A stretch of DNA of 53,130 nucleotides from an uncultured Pedosphaera sp. (GTDB lineage: Bacteria > Verrucomicrobiota > Verrucomicrobiia > Limisphaerales > Pedosphaeraceae), in NCBI GenBank assembly GCA_903930565.1, contig CAIYZC010000228.1:1-53130 (forward strand), read 5' to 3'. Both the position numbers and the translations under genes were made by a program. This document shows, in pieces, positions 43,862-51,992 of this stretch (its first letter is position 1; each line of letters starts with the position of its first letter). Below the pieces are notes generated by a model. The model was not told the DNA's origin and searched no databases. It saw nothing but the letters and a program-made list of their open reading frames with translations.

Positions 43862-45415
43862 ATGCGGCGCATTTTCAGTCTGCTCCTGACGGGCCTTCTC
43901 CTGCCGGCCGGGCCGCTCCGGGCGGCCGACCCGCCGCCGCCCCTGTTCGCGGACGATTGGGAATCCTTGCGGCGCGCCCCGGTGCCCGCGTGGTTCGAGG
44001 ACGCCAAATTCGGCATTTTCATCCACTGGGGTGCTTACAGCGTGGCGGGATACCACGCGCAGGGCAAGGGCTACGCCGAACACTTTCCCAAGTTCCTGTA
44101 CGCCTCCCCTGGGGAATATTATCCCTTCCTGCGGGAGCATTTTGGCGGCGTTCCACCCGCGTTTGGCTACCAGGATTTGATCCCATTATTCCGGGCGGAA
44201 AAATGGCGGCCGGAGGAATGGGCGGACTTGTTCCGACGGGCGGGGGCGCGCTATGTGGTACTCACCGCCGAACACCATGACGGCTTCGCCTTGTGGGATT
44301 CGGAGCTGACGCCTTGGTGCGCCACCAAGATGGGACCGCACCGAGACTTGGTGGGCGATCTGGCGCGCGCGGTCCGGGCACGGGGGCTGAAGTTTGCCCC
44401 ATCGTACCACCGGGAGCGGCATCCGGGGTTTTTCGCGCGGGAACTCTACGCCCCGGTCAGCACCCCGCGGCCGGACGTGGCGGCGGAGATCGCGCAACGA
44501 CCCGCCGCCGCCGGCCTGTACGGGCCCTTTGCCTACACCGACGAATTCATCGCGGATTACGTCGCCCGGTGGCAGGAGCTGGACCGCAAATTCCGACCGG
44601 ATTTCCTGTGGTTGGATGACATCCCGCTCTTCTACAAGGCCCCGAACGCGCCGGAGACCCAAAAATTCCGGAACGCCTGTCGACGAATGATCGCCGAATA
44701 CTTGAACGCCGCCGCCGCCCGGGGTCAGGCGGTGTATTTGAACAACAAGGGGCCGAACGGCAACTGGCCCGCCGGCGTGGGCTGCCGGGAGAAGGACAAC
44801 CTCCGCCTGCCGGTCAGCGGCCCCAAATGGCAAAACCCCGCCACTTTGGGCACCTCGTACGGCTACCTGGCGGTGGAGGAGGAACAGGACCGATACAAAA
44901 GTCCCGCGGAATTGATCCGTTTGTTATGCGATGTCGTGAGCAAAAATGGCAACCTGCTCCTGAACATCGGCCCACGGGCGGACGGAACCATCCCGGAGGG
45001 GATGACCCGCCGGCTGCTGGCCATCGGCGGTTGGCTGGACGTGAACGGCGAAGCAATCTACGGCACCCGCCCCTGGCGGGTCCCCGCGGAAACCCCGCCC
45101 AAGCCCGGCGAACGGACGGACGTAAGCCACCCGCCGCCCCCAACCCAGGATTGGCGCTTCACCTTGGGTGGTTCCGATCGCAAAACTTTGTACGCCATTC
45201 TCCTCGGTCCCGCGCCCGCGGGAGTTGAGGTCACCATTGCTTCATTGTCCCCCGCCGGCGCGGGGGCGGACTGGCCGGTCACCCGCGTGGACGTTCTCGG
45301 CAGCGAGGAACGGGTGGTTTGGCAACGCACCCCGGCCGGCTTGGTGCTCGCGCTTCCGCGCCAATTGCCCGCCCGGGCCGACCTGGGCATCGTGGTGCGG
45401 CTGGGGGGAAAGTAA
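43862..45415 (+). CDS. GH29 alpha-L-fucosidase, exported
   Basis: The 517-residue protein has a signal peptide (about 1-21, AxA at PLRAA). The GH29 fold follows: WFEDAKFGIFIHWGAYSV, EEWADLFRRAGARYVVLTAEHHDGFALWDS and DFLWLDD with the likely nucleophile Asp252. SKNGNLLLNIGPRADGTIPE and the C-terminal beta-sandwich close it. It hydrolyses alpha-L-fucosidic bonds in glycans in the periplasm or outside the cell. It is last in an apparent kinase-regulator-glycosyltransferase-fucosidase unit. Fucosidases are abundant in polysaccharide-degrading Verrucomicrobiota. Confidence 0.92.
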   Translation: MRRIFSLLLTGLLLPAGPLRAADPPPPLFADDWESLRRAPVPAWFEDAKFGIFIHWGAYSVAGYHAQGKGYAEHFPKFLYASPGEYYPFLREHFGGVPPAFGYQDLIPLFRAEKWRPEEWADLFRRAGARYVVLTAEHHDGFALWDSELTPWCATKMGPHRDLVGDLARAVRARGLKFAPSYHRERHPGFFARELYAPVSTPRPDVAAEIAQRPAAAGLYGPFAYTDEFIADYVARWQELDRKFRPDFLWLDDIPLFYKAPNAPETQKFRNACRRMIAEYLNAAAARGQAVYLNNKGPNGNWPAGVGCREKDNLRLPVSGPKWQNPATLGTSYGYLAVEEEQDRYKSPAELIRLLCDVVSKNGNLLLNIGPRADGTIPEGMTRRLLAIGGWLDVNGEAIYGTRPWRVPAETPPKPGERTDVSHPPPPTQDWRFTLGGSDRKTLYAILLGPAPAGVEVTIASLSPAGAGADWPVTRVDVLGSEERVVWQRTPAGLVLALPRQLPARADLGIVVRLGGK

Positions 45416-45454
45416 GCGCGTGCGGCCAGACCACTGTTCGACCGCTTACGCGGA

Positions 45455-46048
45455 TCATTTTTTCCGCCACCAGAGCATCAATTCCAGGCCGGTACGATTG
45501 GGATACGAGCGGGGAACCCAGTCGGCAAGGAGGTCGAAATGCGGGGAGAAGCGGGCCACCAGTTCGTCACGAGTGGTGCCGAAGGGCGGGCCGTCGGTGT
45601 CGGGGATGAGGTAATTCACGGCCAAGTAATGGCCGCCGGAAGGGAGACGCCGCCGGACGGCGGCGACGTAACGGTCACGGTCCGCGGGATTGATGGCGCA
45701 GAAGAGGGTGTGCTCGAACACCCAATCGACGGTGGGTTCGGCAACCGGCAGGTCGGCGGGTTCGCTCAGGAAATCGGCCAACTGGAACTCGGCGGTCAGC
45801 CCCGCCGCCAAGGTGCGCTCGGTGGCGAGACGGATGGCGCTGGGGGCCAAGTCGAGACCCGTGGCTTGAAAGCCGGCCGCGGCCCAGGCGCGAACATCGT
45901 GGCCGGTGCCGCACCCCGGCACCCAAACGCTGCCGCGGGGCAAATCGGCGTGGGCGGCGAGAAAATCGACCAAGCCGGGGGAGGCTTCGCCTTTTTCCCA
46001 AGGCATGTCGTTGGTCTGGTAATGCTGCTCCCAGTTGGTTTGGCTCAT
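45455..46048 (-). CDS. TPMT-family SAM-dependent methyltransferase
   Basis: The 197-residue protein starts with the TPMT-type W..HYQTNDMPWEKGEASPGLVDFL and has the SAM motif VWVPGCGTGHDVRAWA (about 41-56), then GLDLAPSAI and DWVFEHTLFCAINP. Bacterial relatives methylate thiol, selenium or tellurium compounds. The substrate is not predictable. It lies 10 bp from the stop of the upstream TPR gene on the same strand. Confidence 0.85.
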   Translation of the reverse strand: MSQTNWEQHYQTNDMPWEKGEASPGLVDFLAAHADLPRGSVWVPGCGTGHDVRAWAAAGFQATGLDLAPSAIRLATERTLAAGLTAEFQLADFLSEPADLPVAEPTVDWVFEHTLFCAINPADRDRYVAAVRRRLPSGGHYLAVNYLIPDTDGPPFGTTRDELVARFSPHFDLLADWVPRSYPNRTGLELMLWWRKK

Positions 46049-46058
46049 GGCGGCGGGG

Positions 46059-47267
46059 TCAGGGACGGGATCTGGCGGCGGCGTCGCGAAACGGTTGCCG
46101 GCGCTCGTAGAGCTTTAACCGTGCGGCCATGGAGGCGTGGTCGCTGTCGGCGGCCGGGGTGAGGGCGAGGGCGGCCCGTTGGTATTCCACCGCTTTCGTG
46201 AAGTCGCCCGCTTCGGCATGGGCGGCCGCCAGGGTGTCAATCAACCCCGCCCGGCGCCATTGGGTGTTCTGGCAGGCGCGCATGGCCAAGGGCACGGCGG
46301 CCGAACCGTCGCGCACCCCGTCGGCCGGAGCCGTGGCTTGCAGCCAGGCCAGGCTGTTGCAACTCTGGGCGTCCGCCGGACTGATCCGCACGGCTTCGCG
46401 GAAATCAACCAGGGCGGCGGACCATTCGCCCAGCTGGGTGCGGAGAAAACCGCGGAGGTTGATCACCTCCGTGGCCGCGGGGTCCTTTTGCAGCGCGGAG
46501 TCGCAATCTTTAATCGCGGCGTGCCATTGCCGCAGGTTCGCCCGCACGCGGGCCCGGGCGGTGTAATACTCGCCCTTCCCGGGTTCGGCGGCGATGGCGG
46601 CGTCGAAATCGGCGAGCGCCAACTCCGGTTGGCCCAGGCGCGCATAAATAAAACCGCGCGCCGCGGCGATGCCCGCATCCGGCCCGTCCGTGCGTTTTAA
46701 GGCGATCGTGTAGTCGGCGACCGCCCCCTTCAAATCGCCCTGCTCGGCGCGCACGAACGCCCGGTGCTCGTACAGACTACTGTTTCCGGAGCGGGTGCTT
46801 TTGTCGTCGTTGGTGTCGCCGTCGGCGTCGGCGCCCCGGTCCAATGCCACGGCCGCATCGAAATCCCGCAGCGCGGCCACGTAATTGGTCTGCCGGGCCT
46901 GGGCGTTGCCCCGCCATTCCAACGGCTCGGCGTCCGTATCGTCCAAGGCGATGGCATCCGTGAAGTCCTGGATCGCCTCGTCCAGCTTGTCCAACTGAAC
47001 GCGGGTGCGGCCGCGGCCGATCAAGGCTTCGGTGGACTCAGGGGATTCCGCCAGGGCCGCGGTGTATTCCTCCTCGGCCAGTTCCCAATCTTCATTTTCC
47101 GCCGCGGATTCCGCCGCGGTGAGATGGCGGGCGAGGCGGCCGGTGCCGAGGCAGTTTTCCACCACCCAGTCGTAGCCCGCCCGCCCGGTGAAGACCAAGA
47201 GGGTGAGCTCGGACGCTCCCGCCAGCAGGAGCAGCGGCAGCAGCCAGACGAGGGTTTGCTTTCTCAT
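46059..47267 (-). CDS. TPR-repeat protein with N-terminal membrane anchor
   Basis: The 402-residue protein has an N-terminal hydrophobic helix (LVWLLPLLLLAGASELTLLVF, about 5-25) and then eight or so tetratricopeptide repeats (for example NEDWELAEEEYTAALAESPES, LDKLDEAIQDFTDAIALDDTD, LRDFDAAVALD and LADFDAAIAAEPGKGEYYTARARVR). It resembles periplasmic TPR scaffold proteins. No specific partner is evident. The start at 47267 precedes the anchor directly; an upstream ATG at 47300 adds 11 residues. Confidence 0.82.
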   Translation of the reverse strand: MRKQTLVWLLPLLLLAGASELTLLVFTGRAGYDWVVENCLGTGRLARHLTAAESAAENEDWELAEEEYTAALAESPESTEALIGRGRTRVQLDKLDEAIQDFTDAIALDDTDAEPLEWRGNAQARQTNYVAALRDFDAAVALDRGADADGDTNDDKSTRSGNSSLYEHRAFVRAEQGDLKGAVADYTIALKRTDGPDAGIAAARGFIYARLGQPELALADFDAAIAAEPGKGEYYTARARVRANLRQWHAAIKDCDSALQKDPAATEVINLRGFLRTQLGEWSAALVDFREAVRISPADAQSCNSLAWLQATAPADGVRDGSAAVPLAMRACQNTQWRRAGLIDTLAAAHAEAGDFTKAVEYQRAALALTPAADSDHASMAARLKLYERRQPFRDAAARSRP

Positions 47268-47347
47268 GGCCCCGAACTCCGGTCCGCCCCCGCCCCGCAC
47301 GGCGGGCCGGCGGGGCGTTTGGGACGCTCAAATCATGACCGGCCAAC

Positions 47348-48799
47348 TCAGGCCGCGGCGGCTTTGGCGGCGGCGAGATCGTCGCGCCGTTGGGCCATCG
47401 TGGTGAAGAATTCGTAACCTTCGCGCAAGCGGCGGACACAGACATTCTTGTCCTCGAGCATCGTCTTGATGATGCGCAGGATCGGCTTGGGCCGCAGGTA
47501 ATAGCGGCGGTAGAATTTTTCGACGGACTCGAAAATCTCCTCCTTGGACAGGCCGGGGTATTCGAGCGTGGATTGCTGCAAACCGTCGCCTTCGACGAGG
47601 TCGGTTTTGTCCTTCTTGGCGAACCAGCCATTCTGGCGGGCCATGTCGAACAATTCCGTGCCGGGATAAGGCGCGGCGAGGGAGACTTGAATGCTGAACA
47701 CATCCAATTCCATGGCGTAACGAATGGTTTCCTCGATCGTCTCGCGGGTCTCGACCGGCAGGCCGAGGATGAAGGTGCCGTGGATGATCACACCGATGTC
47801 TTTGCACGCCTTGGTAAAGCGCTTGGCTTCCTCGATGTTGATGCCCTTCTTGATGCGGTCGAGGATGGTTTGGTTGCCGGATTCGTAGCCGACCAGGAAC
47901 AGGCGCAGGCCGCAGTCCTTCATGAGCTTGATGGTCTCATAATTGACGTTGGCGCGGCTGTTGCAGGACCAAGTCAAACCGAGGGGCTTGAGCTTCTGGG
48001 CGATTTCCCGCGCGCGGGGCAGATTGGCCGTGAAGGTGTCGTCATCGAAGAAAAACTCGCGCACCTGGGGGAACAAGCGCTTGGCATGGGCCATCTCGGC
48101 GGCGACGTTTTCCGCCGAACGGACGCGGTATTTGTGGCCGCCAATGGTTTGCGGCCAGAGGCAGAACGTGCATTGCGCGGGGCAGCCGCGGCCGGTGTAG
48201 AGCGACAGGTAGGGGTCGTTCAGGTAGCCGATGGAGTACTTCTCGATCTGGAGGTCGCGCTTGTACACGTCCGTAACCCAGGGGAGCACGTCCATGTCAT
48301 GGATCAATTCGCGCTCGGGGTTGTGGACGACCTTGCCCTCCTTGCGGTAGCTCAAGCCGTTCACATCCGCCAAGGGGCGGCCTTCGGCGACTTCCTTGCA
48401 GGTGTAATCAAACTCCTTGCGGCCAACCCAGTCGATCGCGGGCGAGGCCTTGAGCGTCTCCGTGGGGAGCACCGCGGCGTGGGCACCGACGAAACCGATG
48501 GTCGTGGCGGGCCGCTGGGACTTGATGGCCTCGGCCACCTTGGCGTCGTTGCGCAGCGAAGGGGTGGAGGTGTGGATGATGACGTGGTCGTAATTCTTGG
48601 CCTCGGCGAGGCAGGTGGCCACGTCAATGTCGTGGGGCGGGCAGTCCATCAGCTTGCTGCCGGGCACGAGCGCCGCGGGCTGCGCCAGCCAGGTCGGGTA
48701 CCAAAACGAACGGATCTCGCGTTTGGCTTGGTAGCGCGCACCGGCGCCGCCGTCGAAGCCATCAAAGGACGGCGGGGATAAAAACAGGGTCTTGCTCAT
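47348..48799 (-). CDS. hpnJ: Hopanoid-associated radical SAM protein HpnJ
   Basis: The 483-residue protein has an N-terminal B12-binding-like domain (TLFLSPPSFDGFDGGAGARYQAKREIRSFWYPTWLAQ is the HpnJ signature) and the radical-SAM motif GCPAQCTFC (Cys206, 210, 213). A GLPVETRETIEETIRYAMEL segment follows. HpnJ-type proteins act in hopanoid side-chain tailoring, and some homologues build the cyclitol ether head group of bacteriohopanetetrol. It is about 1.5 kb from hpnH on the same strand, separated by an ATPase/TOPRIM-like gene pair. Confidence 0.93.
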   Translation of the reverse strand: MSKTLFLSPPSFDGFDGGAGARYQAKREIRSFWYPTWLAQPAALVPGSKLMDCPPHDIDVATCLAEAKNYDHVIIHTSTPSLRNDAKVAEAIKSQRPATTIGFVGAHAAVLPTETLKASPAIDWVGRKEFDYTCKEVAEGRPLADVNGLSYRKEGKVVHNPERELIHDMDVLPWVTDVYKRDLQIEKYSIGYLNDPYLSLYTGRGCPAQCTFCLWPQTIGGHKYRVRSAENVAAEMAHAKRLFPQVREFFFDDDTFTANLPRAREIAQKLKPLGLTWSCNSRANVNYETIKLMKDCGLRLFLVGYESGNQTILDRIKKGINIEEAKRFTKACKDIGVIIHGTFILGLPVETRETIEETIRYAMELDVFSIQVSLAAPYPGTELFDMARQNGWFAKKDKTDLVEGDGLQQSTLEYPGLSKEEIFESVEKFYRRYYLRPKPILRIIKTMLEDKNVCVRRLREGYEFFTTMAQRRDDLAAAKAAAA

Positions 48800-48842
48800 A
48801 ATCTTCGTTCCGAACTGATTAAGCCGGCCGGCCGGCTTTTGG

Positions 48843-49301
48843 TCAATGGGTCAATAAATTCTGCAAATGTCCAAGGCGCGGGCTCTTCAGCTCCGCCAAC
48901 CGCTTCAACAACCGGCTCAGGTTGCCCAACCGCTGGTTGATCTCCGCATCCAAATCCCGAAGCTTGTCGCTCAAGCCAAATTCCGCCATTTCCACACCAG
49001 CGGATTTGGCCGTCTTGAGGAGCCATGGTTCCAACCGCGGGCAAATCACCAAAAGGCGGTTGCCGCGTTGGGCGTCCACCTTGAACCGAATATCGTACTG
49101 GCAGGACCGCTCCGCAAACCCCCGCAAATTGGCGGGCTCCGCGGAACCGGGATCCTCGTCCACCAAACCGATCACCGCCAGACGCTTCGCCAGGTGTTTT
49201 GCCACCCCGCCTTTGCCGTGGCAATGAATGATGTCCCGAGGCCCAACCCCGACCGACTGCGCCAGCGTCTCGTCCGGATAACACTCCAAATACAGATTCA
49301 T
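48843..49301 (-). CDS. Small TOPRIM-like protein paired with AAA ATPase
   Basis: The 152-residue protein opens with NLYLECYPDETLAQSVG, in which Glu6 ends a hydrophobic strand. It then has LAVIGLVDEDPGS with Asp48-x-Asp50 after a second strand, and a Gly-rich CHGKGG between. This Glu, Gly, DxD order is the TOPRIM metal-binding pattern. The C-terminal half is helical and basic. The ATG overlaps the stop of the ATPase gene by 4 bp (ATGA). In the OLD, Gabija and PARIS systems a TOPRIM nuclease works with such an ATPase, but those partners are larger. Nuclease activity is inferred from motifs only. Confidence 0.65.
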   Translation of the reverse strand: MNLYLECYPDETLAQSVGVGPRDIIHCHGKGGVAKHLAKRLAVIGLVDEDPGSAEPANLRGFAERSCQYDIRFKVDAQRGNRLLVICPRLEPWLLKTAKSAGVEMAEFGLSDKLRDLDAEINQRLGNLSRLLKRLAELKSPRLGHLQNLLTH

Positions 49302-50281
49302 TCCGGAACCAACCGGCCGAGGTTGAAAAAAGTGTCCACCCCCAACTCCAGCAATTCGGAAAGCTGCTCATCCGGGACTCGTTGCACCCGGGTTTCGTAA
49401 TTCTCCATCCGCGTGACGAACACCGCGAGATCGGCAATCGGCGTTTTCTCGACCAGCGCGGAGAGCAGATACGGATTGTGAGTCGTAAGAAAATACTGGT
49501 TGCGATCATCCAAGGCGATGCGTTCGGCCATCTGCTTGGTGTAAAATGGGAACGTGTTGGCCTCCGGTTCATCGAACAAAAGCGTGCAGTTTTGGTTCGT
49601 TTCCAACGCCGTCAGGAAAAAGACGATCCGGCGCAAGGTTTCCGAAACCGTGTTCCAAGGAAAGCTGAACAATTCTTCGCCGGTTTCCTTGGCAATCAGC
49701 AACTCACCACCCATTTGCTGAATCTGCAGGCGAAACCCCTTGGCGCGAAAAATTGTGCCAATCTGTTTGCGCAATTCCGCGTTGCCCGCCAACACCGCCA
49801 CCAAGTTATCGCCGAAGGGCGGATTGAGTTCCCCCGGCTGGGCATTGGGAAATGTAGCCATGCGATCGAACTGATAACTGCGTATCCGATGCTCAAATTT
49901 GCCTGATCTGACCAGCGTCTTTACTGCCGTGCCTAGTCGGTCCCATTGAAACTCGGCTCCCAAATCCGAACTTCCAGATTGGCCTTCATCCCCAAACCTA
50001 CCCAAAAATGAGTTGCCATCAAAACGAATCGTGCATTTCCAATTGCTTGCACAAATCGAAACAACATTTGAAAGATTCTGGTCGAAAAACAAATCGGCAG
50101 GGGAATTAAATCGCACGAAATCCGCCGGCCTAATCATTGCCTCCTTGGACAGCAACGACAGCGCCTCGAGGACATTCGACTTCCCGGCGTTCGGCTCCCC
50201 GATAAAGACATTCACGCGCTGAGCGTCAAACTCGGCAGCGCGAATGGACTTGAAATTCTCGATGCGGACGTGGTCGAGCAT
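49298..50281 (-). CDS. AAA ATPase of the AAA_15/21 (OLD/RecF-like) type
   Basis: The 327-residue protein starts MLDHVRIENFKSIRAAEF, typical of RecF/OLD-like ATPases, with Walker A GEPNAGKSN (28-36), Walker B CTLLFDEPEANTFP and a switch His in YFLTTHNPYLLSAL. A less conserved middle (about 60-200) replaces the coiled-coil arm. The ABC-type signature is weak (TVSETLRR). The start at 50281 fits the family; one at 50308 would overlap hpnH. It is translationally coupled to the small TOPRIM-like gene. Part of the gene (about 49900-50130) is clearly less GC-rich than neighbouring genes, hinting at transfer. Confidence 0.88.
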   Translation of the reverse strand: MLDHVRIENFKSIRAAEFDAQRVNVFIGEPNAGKSNVLEALSLLSKEAMIRPADFVRFNSPADLFFDQNLSNVVSICASNWKCTIRFDGNSFLGRFGDEGQSGSSDLGAEFQWDRLGTAVKTLVRSGKFEHRIRSYQFDRMATFPNAQPGELNPPFGDNLVAVLAGNAELRKQIGTIFRAKGFRLQIQQMGGELLIAKETGEELFSFPWNTVSETLRRIVFFLTALETNQNCTLLFDEPEANTFPFYTKQMAERIALDDRNQYFLTTHNPYLLSALVEKTPIADLAVFVTRMENYETRVQRVPDEQLSELLELGVDTFFNLGRLVPE

Positions 50282-50304
50282 GAGTGGCGGCCCCGCCGCC
50301 GAGG

Positions 50305-51735
50305 TCACTCCGGCTTGGGCGCGGAGTTTTTGGCGGCGATTTTGGCCAGCAGCTCGTCGCGCTGGGTGGTGTCGCCGGTGCCGCAGGATTCGCCCGCCGC
50401 ATGGGTGTGGTCGTGCGCGTCGGCTTTGCGGCTGAAGGCGGCTTGGGCGCCGTTCATCGCGGCGCGGGGGGAATTGATCGCCGCCTTGGCTTCAGCCAAA
50501 TGACCCTTGCCGATGGAAACCCCGTTAAAAGCTTTCACTTTGAGACCGGGGAGGTACGGCTTGGGCTTGGCGCCGAAGTTGTAGCGGATGTTCTTCCAAG
50601 TGTCGCCGGCCTTGTAATTGGTGCCCAAGGCGCCGCTGGGATCGTACCCGCAATGGACCATGCAGTTTTCACACCGGGGATCGCGGGCGACGCCGTCCAC
50701 GACGCCGTATTTCTCCCACTGCACCTTCTCCAGCATTTCGTGGTAGTGCGGATAATGGCCGTCGGTCATCAGATAGCAGGGTGCCTTCCAACCGCGGATG
50801 TTGCGCGTGGGAATGGCCCAAGCGGTGCAGGTAAGGTCGCGTTTTCCTGCCAGGAACTCCTGATAAACCGTGGTGCCGAAAATGGTGAAGCGGGTGCCCC
50901 ATTCCTCGATTTTGGCGAATTTCTTGACCGTCATCGCACGCGTGAGGAAGAAGTCTTCCGGTTGCTTGTTCAGGCGGGAGACCATGTCCTTTTTGGCGGC
51001 GTCGTATTCGTAGCCCGGGGAGATGGTGTGGCCGTCGACTTCCAAGGCCGAGAAGTACTCGAACATTTGTTCGATCTCCTGCATGTCGGTTTCCTTGTAC
51101 ACCGTGGTGTTGGTCGCCACTTGGTAGCCGAGGAGCTTGGCCATCTTGACGGCTTCCACGCATTCCTTGAAGACGCCTTCCCGCTCCACAATCAGGTCGT
51201 GGGTGTATTCCAAGCCGTCCACATGGACATTCCAGTACATCCATTTGCTCGGTTGGATGGTGGGGCGGCCGTCGGATTTGCCCTTGCGGATCGTGTCGGC
51301 GTCTTTGTCGGTGATGAGCTTTTGGGCGAGCAATTCCGTGAGGGTTGGCTCCAAGGCGGTGGAATAGGCGGAGGCGAGATAATCGCGCATCTTCTTCCGC
51401 ATGAACACGCCGTTCGTGCAGATGTAGATGATGCGGCCCTGGGCCTGCAAACCGGCGACCAGTTCCTCAATTTTCGGATAAATCAGGGGTTCCCCACCGC
51501 AAATCGAAACCATGGGCGCATCGCATTCCGCCGCGGAGGCCAGGCAATCCTCCAAGGGCATCATGTCCTTGAGGTTGGTGGAGTACTCGCGAATCCGGCC
51601 GCACCCGGTGCAGGTGAGGTTGCAGGTGTGCAGCGGTTCGAGTTGAAGCACGAGCGCGAACTTGGGGGTGCGCCGGATCTTGTGCTTAATGATGTGACGG
51701 GCGATTTTGACCGTGAGGGCGAGAGGAAAACGCAT
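50305..51735 (-). CDS. hpnH: Radical SAM adenosylhopane synthase HpnH
   Basis: The 476-residue protein begins MRFPLALTVKIARHIIKHKI and has the SAM cluster motif CNLTCTGC (Cys38, 42, 45), LVLQLEPLHTCNL and the GGEPLIYPKI segment of HpnH. HpnH joins 5'-deoxyadenosyl to diploptene, the first step to extended hopanoids. The protein exceeds the usual ~340-380 residues. There is an insert of about 45 residues at about 130-170, and a C-terminal extension (about 435-476) containing a DAHDHTHAAGESC cluster of His and Cys. It lies 8 bp downstream of a small lipoprotein gene. Confidence 0.93.
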   Translation of the reverse strand: MRFPLALTVKIARHIIKHKIRRTPKFALVLQLEPLHTCNLTCTGCGRIREYSTNLKDMMPLEDCLASAAECDAPMVSICGGEPLIYPKIEELVAGLQAQGRIIYICTNGVFMRKKMRDYLASAYSTALEPTLTELLAQKLITDKDADTIRKGKSDGRPTIQPSKWMYWNVHVDGLEYTHDLIVEREGVFKECVEAVKMAKLLGYQVATNTTVYKETDMQEIEQMFEYFSALEVDGHTISPGYEYDAAKKDMVSRLNKQPEDFFLTRAMTVKKFAKIEEWGTRFTIFGTTVYQEFLAGKRDLTCTAWAIPTRNIRGWKAPCYLMTDGHYPHYHEMLEKVQWEKYGVVDGVARDPRCENCMVHCGYDPSGALGTNYKAGDTWKNIRYNFGAKPKPYLPGLKVKAFNGVSIGKGHLAEAKAAINSPRAAMNGAQAAFSRKADAHDHTHAAGESCGTGDTTQRDELLAKIAAKNSAPKPE

Positions 51736-51743
51736 AGATTTAG

Positions 51744-51962
51744 TTATTCAGCTTGGTTGTCGACCCGGGCGGGCGGATTCGTCGCGGGGCTTTCAGGTAT
51801 GCCGATCCGCGCCGGGGGCGGCGCGGTCTGCATCAGTCCGGGCATAAAAAACGAGCCCGGCGACACGCTCTTCGAGCCGCTAAAGCCGCCGCAACCCGCT
51901 GTGCTGAGCAGGAGCATGGTTGGCAGCACAACCTGTTGAATGCTTCGACAATTCAATTTCAT
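51744..51962 (-). CDS. Small lipoprotein upstream of hpnH
   Basis: The 72-residue protein has a lipoprotein signal with lipobox STAGC near Cys24 (VVLPTMLLLSTAGC), followed by a Ser/Gly/Pro-rich chain (SPGSFFMPGLMQTAPPP) and no fold signature. It ends 8 bp before hpnH on the same strand, so it is probably the first gene of the run. Function unknown; an outer-membrane anchor or a lipid-linked factor is possible. Confidence 0.7.
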   Translation of the reverse strand: MKLNCRSIQQVVLPTMLLLSTAGCGGFSGSKSVSPGSFFMPGLMQTAPPPARIGIPESPATNPPARVDNQAE

Positions 51963-51979
51963 AACTAGACCCGCTAGTT
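51963..51979. promoter_or_regulatory. Inverted repeat between divergent genes
   Basis: AACTAG and CTAGTT arms (51963-51968 and 51974-51979) flank 5 bp in the 30-bp gap between the lipoprotein start at 51962 and the TPR gene at 51993. The position suits an operator that could affect both directions. Confidence 0.35.
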
Positions 51980-51992
51980 TAAGCTCGGTCTG

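Noticed and set aside
40675-44022. A 1115-codon minus-strand open frame
   Set aside because: It is antisense to the response regulator and glycosyltransferase genes and is composed of Arg/Gly/His/Gln-rich sequence without family features.
48843-50281. Assignment of the ATPase pair to Gabija or PARIS
   Set aside because: GajA is a fused ATPase-TOPRIM with a GajB helicase, and AriB is a larger DUF4435 protein. Neither size nor gene set matches, so only the general class is claimed.
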